Origin: an uncultured Marinilabiliaceae bacterium
Lineage (GTDB): Bacteria; Bacteroidota; Bacteroidia; Bacteroidales; Marinilabiliaceae
DNA: 5,070 nt
Assembly: GCA_905235955.1 (NCBI GenBank)
Contig: CAJONN010000147.1
Span: 1-5,070 of the forward strand
Direction: 5' to 3'
In this document: positions 1 through 5,070 of the stretch, piece by piece
Layout of the letters: each line of letters begins with the position of its first letter
Position numbering within the stretch: the stretch's first letter is position 1
Notes under the pieces: model-generated
What the model was told of the DNA's origin: nothing
The model's input: the letters and a program-made list of their open reading frames with translations, nothing else
Database searches by the model: none
Program-made: the position numbers and the translations under genes

Positions 1-147
1 CGTTTTTAACGCTTCGCTACGATAATTTTCTTAACGCTCCGTGCCAAAGGCGACAACCGCGAGGTGAAAATCGGGTTCCGTGCTAATTGTTGGAAGACAT
101 ATCCCCCTTTCGCCCATTCTCATGGCTTATTTTTCTGTGTATTTTTC

Positions 148-163
148 ACTTGCGAAACTTGAG
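148..163 (+). repeat. 16-base direct repeat, left copy
   Basis: ACTTGCGAAACTTGAG here matches ACTTATGAAACTTGAG at 352-367 at 14 of 16 positions. The two copies are in the same orientation, 204 bases apart, and bracket all the small hairpins of the intergenic region. They might bound a repeat cassette, but no transposase or target-site duplication is visible. Confidence 0.5.
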
Positions 164-204
164 TAATATTTGAATTATGCAATATCTTTCAACCTACGAA
201 CTGT

Positions 205-225
205 AGTCCCCAAGGGGCGAAAGAG
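205..225 (-). repeat. Hairpin repeat unit A (inverted, diverged copy)
   Basis: Read on the minus strand this carries the same CTTTCGCCCCTT core as units B and C. Its hairpin is reduced to CCCC (208-211), AA, GGGG (214-217), with a shorter loop than the other units, and it lies in the opposite orientation. It appears to be a third, partly degenerate member of the same family. Confidence 0.5.
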
Positions 226-247
226 TGACTGCAATTGTGCGTTATTG

Positions 248-268
248 TTCTTTCGCCCCTTCGGGGCT
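248..268 (+). repeat. Hairpin repeat unit B
   Basis: A 21-base unit containing the stem GCCCC (255-259) and GGGGC (263-267) around a TTC loop; alternatively C(TTCG)G forms the very stable UUCG tetraloop in RNA. It matches unit C, 78 bases downstream, at 19 of 21 positions. The two differences, C257/T335 and G265/A343, pair with each other in the stem. It is followed by TAATATTG rather than a T run, so it is not called a terminator. Confidence 0.65.
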
Positions 269-292
269 AATATTGTAAAGTGCGTATGATTA

Positions 293-320
293 GTAGGGGT
301 TACGCTACGCTCACCCCTAC
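293..320. repeat. Perfect 8-bp inverted repeat (hairpin)
   Basis: GTAGGGGT at 293-300 and ACCCCTAC at 313-320 are exact reverse complements around a 12-base loop containing ACGCTACGC. It sits between hairpin units B and C. No T-rich tail follows, so a terminator role is not supported. It may be part of the same repeat cluster. Confidence 0.6.
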
Positions 321-325
321 CTGTA

Positions 326-346
326 TTCTTTCGCTCCTTCGGAGCT
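326..346 (+). repeat. Hairpin repeat unit C
   Basis: A 21-base unit with stem GCTCC (333-337) and GGAGC (341-345) around TTC. It is the partner of unit B with one compensatory base-pair change (T335-A343 in place of C257-G265), so pairing is kept while sequence changes. TGTTTTA follows the stem, so weak terminator activity on the plus strand is possible, but the 5-bp stem is short for that. Confidence 0.65.
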
Positions 347-351
347 GTTTT

Positions 352-367
352 ACTTATGAAACTTGAG
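352..367 (+). repeat. 16-base direct repeat, right copy
   Basis: Right-hand partner of 148-163, with 14 of 16 bases identical and the same orientation. It lies just beyond the last hairpin unit. Confidence 0.5.
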
Positions 368-382
368 ACCATTCATTTAGTA

Positions 383-407
383 CAGACTCATATTTCCAGA
401 CTCGTAT
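383..407 (+). repeat. Short tandem direct repeat, 14-base period
   Basis: CAGACTCATAT at 383-393 recurs as CAGACTCGTAT at 397-407, 10 of 11 bases identical with a 14-base period. It lies 42 bases upstream of the -33 element of the menF promoter. The spacing of about one and a third helical turns does not suggest a classic dimeric operator, and no function is assigned. Confidence 0.35.
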
Positions 408-448
408 AAAGAGCTCCGTGTAAATTTTCACCTTCATTACATTGTTGG

Positions 449-479
449 TTGGGAATAAAATATTAAATCAATAATTTTG
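449..479 (+). promoter_or_regulatory. Bacteroidota-type promoter for the isochorismate synthase gene
   Basis: TAATTTTG at 472-479 is an exact match to the Bacteroidota -7 element TAnnTTTG. A TTG at 449-451, 20 bases upstream, fits the loose -33 element. Transcription would begin around 485, leaving a leader of about 15 bases before the ATG at 501. The in-frame TTG at 477 lies inside the -7 box and so is very unlikely to be the translation start. The match and spacing are seen directly; promoter activity is inferred. Confidence 0.65.
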
Positions 480-500
480 CACCAAAATATTGATAACACT

Positions 501-1598
501 ATGCTCAGCAACGAAAAATATGCGCTTGCAACAGCTATTGACCAACACATCAACAAACATTTAGGCTTTGCCATATACAAACTTCCGTACTCGTCAGAGA
601 TACACCTCGTAGTGCAAAATAGTGGGCAACTCTTCACTACCCACTCTCTAAGCGACATTGACAACAAAGAGGGCTTTGTTGTTTCGCCTTACAACCTAAA
701 TCATCAATTGCCCATAGTTATTATCAGTCCGCAACATACAGCGTGTGGCATTAGCAATGTTATCAGCACTATCAACAGCTTACCAACTACCGAACATACA
801 TTGCCAGCGCCCACTTTGCCTGTGCACAATATGAGCAAAACTGAATACGAACAAACTTTCAGGAAATTTATACAACATATCAACAATGCTGATGTCGACA
901 AACTTGTACTCACTCGTACACAAAGTATGTTGAAGAAAATATCGGTAGGCAAAATCTTTGTTGAGTCGTGCGAACAATATCCGCGCATGATGATATATGC
1001 TATGTTCACTCCGATATCTGGCACTTGGATTGGTTGCTCGCCCGAAACACTTGTTGATGGTGGCAATGGCAAGTGGACAACTATGGCACTTGCTGGCACA
1101 AAACTCTACGACAATAAGCATCAGTGGGACGATAAGAACAAAGAGGAACAACACGTTGTAGAAGCGTATATCAGCCACATACTCAACAATTTGGGCGCAA
1201 AGATATCAGTCAGCGAACCATACACTATGCAGGCTGCACACCTTATGCATTTGCGCACCGACTTCATGTTTACTCTGCCACAGAACATTGGCATTGGCAC
1301 CATTGCAGCACATTTGCACCCAACGCCTGCCGTTTGTGGACGTCCATGTGAAGCTGCCCAAAATATAATAGAAACCGACGAGGCTACACTTAGGCTCTAC
1401 TACTCAGGTTTGGTGGGTTGGATAAGCCCCAAAGGCAACAATCATTTGTATGTCAATTTACGCTGCTTAATGACTGCAAATGACCAACTTACCATATATG
1501 CAGGTGGTGGCATTATGAAAGATTCTGACGCAGAAACAGAGTGGAACGAAACTGAAATAAAGATGGATACACTCATCAATTTGCTACACGCCAACTAA
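501..1598 (+). CDS. menF: Isochorismate synthase (MenF/EntC family)
   Basis: Converts chorismate to isochorismate with Mg2+, in the cytoplasm, the entry step of menaquinone synthesis. The 365-residue product has a divergent N-terminal third and a C-terminal chorismate-binding domain from about residue 113. Family landmarks are present: Lys134 in DKLVLTR (the catalytic base, EntC Lys147), Glu182 in CSPET (the acid, EntC Glu197), LAGT at 197-200, Glu215/Glu216 in the metal-site region, HPTPAVCG at 273-280, SGLVGW at 302-307, Arg321, AGGGI at 334-338, and EWNET at 347-351 with the second metal-site Glu. Length is normal for the family. The ATG at 501 is chosen because the upstream TTG at 477 lies inside the promoter. 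The gene stands alone, with no menD after it, and its stop overlaps that of aat by 4 bases. A siderophore or salicylate role is less likely in this group, but the sequence cannot exclude it. Anthranilate and aminodeoxychorismate synthases are disfavoured by the Lys base. Confidence 0.9.
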   Translation: MLSNEKYALATAIDQHINKHLGFAIYKLPYSSEIHLVVQNSGQLFTTHSLSDIDNKEGFVVSPYNLNHQLPIVIISPQHTACGISNVISTINSLPTTEHTLPAPTLPVHNMSKTEYEQTFRKFIQHINNADVDKLVLTRTQSMLKKISVGKIFVESCEQYPRMMIYAMFTPISGTWIGCSPETLVDGGNGKWTTMALAGTKLYDNKHQWDDKNKEEQHVVEAYISHILNNLGAKISVSEPYTMQAAHLMHLRTDFMFTLPQNIGIGTIAAHLHPTPAVCGRPCEAAQNIIETDEATLRLYYSGLVGWISPKGNNHLYVNLRCLMTANDQLTIYAGGGIMKDSDAETEWNETEIKMDTLINLLHAN

Positions 1599-2281
1599 GC
1601 CTCTTTCTCTACAGGCACATGATCTATTTCGCCTCGTATGATGCTCATATATGTGTCATAGCTTATATGCCTGCCGCCCATCGACTTTAGGTGTGGCGTT
1701 TCGAGCTGACAATCAATCATTGCTACATGCATATTTATCATCTGGTGGCACAAACCTACCAATGCCAATTTTGAGCCACTGGGTTCGAGCGAAAACATAC
1801 TATCGCCAACAAAGCAATGTTGCAATAGCACACCATATAGTCCGCCAACAAGCGTCTGTCCATTGCGCCAAACCTCTACGCTATGTGCTATATTGATTTT
1901 GTTGAGGTGAATAAATGCATTGATAAGATCAGGTCCGAGCCATGCACCCTCTTGTGTTATGCGCCCATTGACTGTGGCACAATGGTTGATAACATCGGCA
2001 AAAGCTCTGTCGAAACTGAAGGAGTATATATCTTTGTTTATTTGTGTGCGGAGTGAATGCGATATGTGCAATTCTTGTGGCACAATAACAAAACGTTGCA
2101 TTGGGCAATACCAAATTATTCGCTTATCTACTTTGAAGTCGTACCAAGGGAATATGCCGTGCGAATATGCAAGCATCAACCTATCGGTCGACAAGTCGCC
2201 CCCAATAGCAAGTGCGCCATCGGGTTCGCCAAGTTTTGGATTGGGGAAAGCTATAATATTATCGTCTAATGCAAATATCAT
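1595..2281 (-). CDS. aat: Leucyl/phenylalanyl-tRNA-protein transferase
   Basis: Transfers Leu or Phe from aminoacyl-tRNA to the N-terminal Lys or Arg of proteins, creating N-degrons for ClpS and ClpAP. At 228 residues it is close to E. coli Aat (234). Signatures in order: FPNP (12-15), EPDGALAIGGDLS (19-31), AYSHGIFPWY (38-47), LHISHS (71-76), HSVEVW (133-138), LVGGLYGV (144-151), GDSMFS (159-164), SK at 170-171 and IDCQ (189-192). Trp46, Trp114, Asp190 and Gln192 match E. coli Trp49, Trp111, Asp186 and Gln188. Two active-site positions differ: Phe123 replaces Tyr120 and Asp160 replaces Glu156. The frame is intact with no sign of decay. It is the last gene of the operon. Its ATG lies 6 bases after the clpA stop and its own stop overlaps menF. 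E. coli keeps aat close to clpS and clpA as well, which supports the call. Confidence 0.95.
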   Translation of the reverse strand: MIFALDDNIIAFPNPKLGEPDGALAIGGDLSTDRLMLAYSHGIFPWYDFKVDKRIIWYCPMQRFVIVPQELHISHSLRTQINKDIYSFSFDRAFADVINHCATVNGRITQEGAWLGPDLINAFIHLNKINIAHSVEVWRNGQTLVGGLYGVLLQHCFVGDSMFSLEPSGSKLALVGLCHQMINMHVAMIDCQLETPHLKSMGGRHISYDTYMSIIRGEIDHVPVEKEA

Positions 2282-2287
2282 TTGGGG

Positions 2288-4699
2288 TTACTTGCCACTT
2301 TGATCTGATGATTTGAGCGGAGATATTTTGCGTGTATGTTTTTGCGGTGTGTGAGTGCCAGAAGGTGCTGACAATTCAATAGTTACCTCTTTTTCTGATT
2401 TTTTCACTTCGAGCGAGAGTGTGTCGCCATGAAGCACAACGGTGGCTATTCCGCCTTTTTTCAGTTTGCCAAACAATATCTCTTTCACAAACAGAGGTTT
2501 GAGCACATTGCTTACTACGCGTTCTATCTCTCGGGCACCATATTCTTTGGTTATTCCCTTGGCAAGCAGATATTTACGTGCTTCATCGGTGAAGTGCATT
2601 TGCACCTGTCGGGTAGCCAAACGTGAGGCAAATATAGATACTTTTTTGTCGAATATGAGATTTGCCATGTGGCTATCCATCTCATTGAATACAACTGTGC
2701 CTGTGAGGCGGTTGATAAATTCGGGCTTGAATGTCTTTTTTACTTCGGTAAGCATTGCGTCGCCACTTGTAGTGCGCGAGCCAAAGCCAAGTGATGCCAT
2801 GTGGGCATACTGAGCTCCGGCATTGCTCGTCATAATGATTATAACATTCTGGAAATTAGCCTTTTGTCCTCTATTATCAGTAAGCGAACCATAATCCATC
2901 ACTTGTAGCAGCACGTTGAAAATGTCGGCATGTGCTTTTTCTATTTCGTCGAGCAGAAGAACACAATTGGGGTTTTTGATGATGGCTTCGGTGAGCAAAC
3001 CGCCATCTTCGTAACCAATGTAACCAGCAGGCGAACCTATAAGTTTGGCAACTGTGTGTTTCTCTACATATTCGCTCATGTCGAAACGTTGCAAAGGTAG
3101 TCCCATCTCTTCGGCTAAGGTGCGAGCTACTTCAGTTTTGCCTACACCCGTCGGACCAACAAAGAGCAAATTGGCTATAGGTTTGTCAGGGTCTGACAAG
3201 CCCGACTTCCAAAGTTGCACTGCCGAAACTATGGTGTCTATTGCGTCATCTTGACCATATATTTTGGCTTTCATACGCTCAGCCAATGTTTGCATCAGTG
3301 CCTCTTCATCTTTTTCGCCTACAGCTTTTATGTTGTAGCGCACTCTGAGCGACTCAGCTATATCTTCTGCTTCAATAGTCTTTTTTCTGCGCTTGAGAGC
3401 CTCTATGCGAGCACCTGTTTGGTCAATCAGGTCGATGGCTTTTTCAGGCAAAAATCTGTCGCGAATATGCTTTTTGCTAAGTTCTACTGTGCTACGTATT
3501 GCCTCTGGAGTATATTCTACTTTGTGATATGTTTCGTATTTTATTTTTATTCCTGTCAAAATCTCTATGGTTTCCTCTTCGGTTGGCTCATTGATGTCGA
3601 TGCGCTGAAAACGTTGCATGAGTGTTTTGTTTTTGTGCACCGACTTCGACATTTCATCATACGAGAGTGAAATAATAATAGAAATACAACTGTCTGACAA
3701 ATAGTTGTTTAGCAAACTTCCCACATCAACAGCACTATCGCTATTTGGATTTTGCAACATGAGCGTATGCAAGCCTTCGAGCGATATTATGGCCAAACTG
3801 TCGCGGTTGCATATATTGTCAATTGTTTCGCGTATGCGGTTTTCTATTTCGCCTTTGTACATTGTACCCGAAGAGAGCGAAATAAGGTCGATGCTATAAA
3901 CGTTTATTTTTTTGAGCCTACGAGGCACTTTGCCTTCACGCAAATGACGAGCTAAAGCATATATCATAGCTGTTTTTCCAACACCATGTTCGCCCACCAA
4001 CATTATATTGTTGTTGTCGCACCGGCAGATGGCTTCAATCATACGCGATAGTTCGTTGGTGCGCCCTACAATGGGTGGATAGTCGTTGTAAAATTCGCTA
4101 ATGTTGTCAACAAACAGCATTTTAGCATCATCAAGGTGCTGACCATTTATTCCGTCGGGTAGGTCAGAGAGGTCGAAGTTGTCAATGGGTGCGTTGCCAA
4201 TATGTTTTTCAACCACATTGACTGACAGATTCGACTTCAGATCGTTTATCGTATCGCCTTTGCATGTTTCATCAAGCAAGCTAAGCAGTTGCATATATTT
4301 GTTTGCGATGCGAGACGATAGCATATATTCAGCAAACGAATCTTTGAGCCCCATTATTGCCTCAACTATGTGTGGTATTGTTATCACATGTTGCTTTTTC
4401 TTGTCTACGTCGTCAGCTATCATAGCGGCACGCGCTACAACCATCTGAAACTGATACGACATTTCAGGCATTTCATTGGGGAGTGGAGCTTTGTCGAGCG
4501 TAGAGAGATAAGCATTCATCTCAGCATTGAGTTTTTCGCCCGATACGTCAAGCATAGCAAGTGCTTCGTTGAATTGCGGAAGGGTGCTAAGCGATGTTAG
4601 TATATGTTCTGGAGTAACAAACTCGTGCGACATCGATTTGGCCAATGCAAGCGAGTCTTCTATTATTTTTGAGAAGAGTTTTGTATATCTTATTTCCAT
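2288..4699 (-). CDS. clpA: ATP-dependent Clp protease ATP-binding subunit ClpA
   Basis: Hexameric AAA+ unfoldase that partners ClpP and receives N-degron substrates from ClpS. The 803 residues comprise a Clp N-domain (about 1-145, with HEFVTPEHIL at 25-34), a linker, AAA-1 (about 195-440) and AAA-2 (about 470-770). AAA-2 looks fully active: Walker A GPTGVGKT (515-522), pore loop GYIG (559-562), Walker B LLLDE (581-585), sensor-1 Asn626, Arg finger Arg664 and sensor-2 GAR (721-723). LGF at 637-639 fits the IGL/IGF-type ClpP-docking tripeptide, which argues for ClpA over ClpB. AAA-1 keeps Walker A GEHGVGKT (236-243), but its Walker B reads LEGL (307-310) where E. coli has IDEI. The usual paired Arg reads Gln362-Arg363, and the sensor-1 region reads SLS instead of STT. 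There is no long middle domain of the ClpB or ClpC kind. A polar, basic tail of about 35 residues ends the protein. The ATG lies 8 bases after the clpS stop and no Shine-Dalgarno is seen. Confidence 0.95.
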   Translation of the reverse strand: MEIRYTKLFSKIIEDSLALAKSMSHEFVTPEHILTSLSTLPQFNEALAMLDVSGEKLNAEMNAYLSTLDKAPLPNEMPEMSYQFQMVVARAAMIADDVDKKKQHVITIPHIVEAIMGLKDSFAEYMLSSRIANKYMQLLSLLDETCKGDTINDLKSNLSVNVVEKHIGNAPIDNFDLSDLPDGINGQHLDDAKMLFVDNISEFYNDYPPIVGRTNELSRMIEAICRCDNNNIMLVGEHGVGKTAMIYALARHLREGKVPRRLKKINVYSIDLISLSSGTMYKGEIENRIRETIDNICNRDSLAIISLEGLHTLMLQNPNSDSAVDVGSLLNNYLSDSCISIIISLSYDEMSKSVHKNKTLMQRFQRIDINEPTEEETIEILTGIKIKYETYHKVEYTPEAIRSTVELSKKHIRDRFLPEKAIDLIDQTGARIEALKRRKKTIEAEDIAESLRVRYNIKAVGEKDEEALMQTLAERMKAKIYGQDDAIDTIVSAVQLWKSGLSDPDKPIANLLFVGPTGVGKTEVARTLAEEMGLPLQRFDMSEYVEKHTVAKLIGSPAGYIGYEDGGLLTEAIIKNPNCVLLLDEIEKAHADIFNVLLQVMDYGSLTDNRGQKANFQNVIIIMTSNAGAQYAHMASLGFGSRTTSGDAMLTEVKKTFKPEFINRLTGTVVFNEMDSHMANLIFDKKVSIFASRLATRQVQMHFTDEARKYLLAKGITKEYGAREIERVVSNVLKPLFVKEILFGKLKKGGIATVVLHGDTLSLEVKKSEKEVTIELSAPSGTHTPQKHTRKISPLKSSDQSGK

Positions 4700-4707
4700 C
4701 GTTTTTA

Positions 4708-5010
4708 CTATCTTTTTTTGGTTGAAAAACGCAATGGGAACCCAGCGTTGTGAGCCAATGCAAGAGCTTTGTTCACCTTTGTTTTTGCCATGTCGAATGA
4801 ATAAATACCCACAATTGCGTTACCTTTTTTCTGTGCTTCGGCCACAATAGCGTCCGACTCGGCATCGGTTTTACCAAAAACTACCGAAAGTATCATATAT
4901 ACAAAATCAATTGTGGTTTCATTGTCATCGTATATAATAACCTCATACCGAGGTGGTTCGGATATTAAGGTCTTTTTGTTTCTGACAATATCAAACTGCT
5001 GTTGTTCCAT
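4708..5010 (-). CDS. clpS: ATP-dependent Clp protease adaptor ClpS
   Basis: Small adaptor that binds proteins with N-terminal Leu, Phe, Tyr or Trp and hands them to the ClpA N-domain. The 100 residues match the normal family length: a polar N-terminal arm (1-20) and the ClpS fold (21-95). Recognisable blocks are PPRYEVIIYDDNETTIDFV (19-37), KKGNAIVGIYSFDMAKTKV (61-79, with the family KG, GIY and AxTKV pattern) and GFPLRF (90-95). In the amino-acid-binding pocket, by alignment with E. coli ClpS, Asn34 becomes Asp28, Asp35 stays Asp29, Met40 becomes Ile34 and His66 becomes Gln60. The codons for these were checked on the minus strand. The first gene of the clpS-clpA-aat operon, it starts about 23 bases after the -7 box. 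Its place beside clpA makes the identity secure despite the unusual pocket. Confidence 0.93.
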   Translation of the reverse strand: MEQQQFDIVRNKKTLISEPPRYEVIIYDDNETTIDFVYMILSVVFGKTDAESDAIVAEAQKKGNAIVGIYSFDMAKTKVNKALALAHNAGFPLRFSTKKR

Positions 5011-5033
5011 AAATCAGAATAAAATCTTTAATG

Positions 5034-5041
5034 CAAAGATA
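5034..5041 (-). promoter_or_regulatory. -7 promoter element for the clpS-clpA-aat operon
   Basis: On the minus strand TATCTTTG is an exact match to the Bacteroidota -7 element TAnnTTTG. It ends 23 bases before the clpS ATG, nearly the same distance as in front of menF. No clear TTG or TTTG -33 element lies at the expected distance in the 29 bases available upstream, so the promoter may be weak or depend on an activator. With gaps of only 8 and 6 bases between genes, it probably drives all three genes. Confidence 0.55.
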
Positions 5042-5070
5042 TTGCTTTTTCTGAAATTACTATAATAGCT

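Larger units (their letters stand above)
1..448. other. Non-coding, repeat-rich intergenic segment
   Basis: No reading frame here looks like a real protein. The stretch is a patchwork of short repeats and small hairpins, listed separately. At its left end TTAACGCT followed by a pyrimidine and CG occurs at 6-16 and 31-41, a 25-base period, which looks like the edge of a decayed tandem repeat. A frame open from the left edge (from base 3) stops at 84-86 after 27 codons. It could be the tail of a gene outside the window, but nothing in it is recognisable. No tRNA, riboswitch or known small RNA was recognised. A role as a dispersed intergenic repeat cluster is an inference. Confidence 0.6.

Noticed and set aside
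3..86. Open frame from the left edge ending in TAA, 27 codons
   Set aside because: Too short to recognise, and it lies in sequence with a decayed 25-base repeat. It may be the tail of an outside gene, but nothing supports that.
293..350. Hairpins as intrinsic terminators
   Set aside because: Stems are 5-8 bp and lack a proper T run directly after them, and the gene they would terminate is not visible. They are kept as repeats instead.
175..372. Minus-strand 65-codon open frame with repeated APKGRKN/APKERKN-like peptides
   Set aside because: The repeated peptide is simply the translation of the hairpin units B and C. The frame has no domain and composition follows the DNA repeats, so it is treated as a repeat artefact.
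477..500. TTG at 477 as the menF start
   Set aside because: It overlaps the TAATTTTG -7 element, so the mRNA would begin downstream of it. ATG at 501 leaves a sensible leader.
704..1178. Two minus-strand open frames of about 130 codons inside menF
   Set aside because: They are Cys- and Leu-rich shadows of a well-supported conserved gene, with no domain signature of their own.
1920..2303. Plus-strand 127-codon open frame over aat and the clpA-aat junction
   Set aside because: It lies antisense to conserved Aat motifs, and no homology or promoter supports it.
3215..3670. Plus-strand 151-codon open frame inside clpA, rich in Phe, Tyr and Cys
   Set aside because: It is the antisense shadow of Lys/Glu-rich clpA codons. 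The apparent hydrophobicity comes from that complementarity, not from membrane segments.
2288..4699. ClpB or ClpC identity for the AAA+ protein
   Set aside because: There is no long coiled-coil middle domain between AAA-1 and AAA-2. An LGF ClpP-docking loop is present, and clpS lies directly upstream.

Overview
The window looks like part of a Bacteroidota chromosome, most likely order Bacteroidales. The evidence is two good matches to the Bacteroidota -7 promoter element TAnnTTTG, each about 22 bases before a start codon, no Shine-Dalgarno-like sequence at any gene start, and the flavour of the proteins. The species cannot be read from the sequence. No tRNA, rRNA, CRISPR array, transposase or phage gene was seen.

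Layout. Bases 1-470 hold no convincing gene. They carry short repeats and small hairpins, including two near-identical 21-base units that differ only at one paired position, with C-G in one and T-A in the other. From about 449 a promoter leads into a plus-strand isochorismate synthase (menF/entC type, best start 501, end 1598). The rest of the window (1595-5010) is a tight minus-strand operon read right to left: clpS (N-degron adaptor), clpA (AAA+ unfoldase of the ClpAP protease) and aat (leucyl/phenylalanyl-tRNA-protein transferase). The gaps are 8 and 6 bases. menF and aat converge and overlap by 4 bases at their stop codons.

How the genes work together. Aat adds Leu or Phe to proteins with an N-terminal Lys or Arg. 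ClpS binds the resulting N-degron and delivers it to the N-domain of ClpA, which unfolds the substrate and feeds it to ClpP (not in the window). Bacterial N-end-rule recognition and delivery are thus packed into one transcription unit. The isochorismate synthase does unrelated work, the first committed step of menaquinone synthesis, and stands alone here without menD, menB, menC or menE beside it.

Most interesting point. All three N-degron proteins keep their overall fold signatures but have changes at hallmark residues. ClpS has Asp and Gln where E. coli has Asn34 and His66. Aat has Phe and Asp where E. coli has Tyr120 and Glu156. The first ATPase domain of ClpA has lost the Walker B acidic pair (Glu-Gly instead of Asp-Glu), one of two Arg-finger residues and the sensor-1 Thr pair, while the second ATPase domain is intact. 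The residues are read directly from the codons; the comparison with E. coli rests on alignment from memory. This could be a co-evolved variant of the pathway with altered specificity or kinetics, or simple lineage drift.
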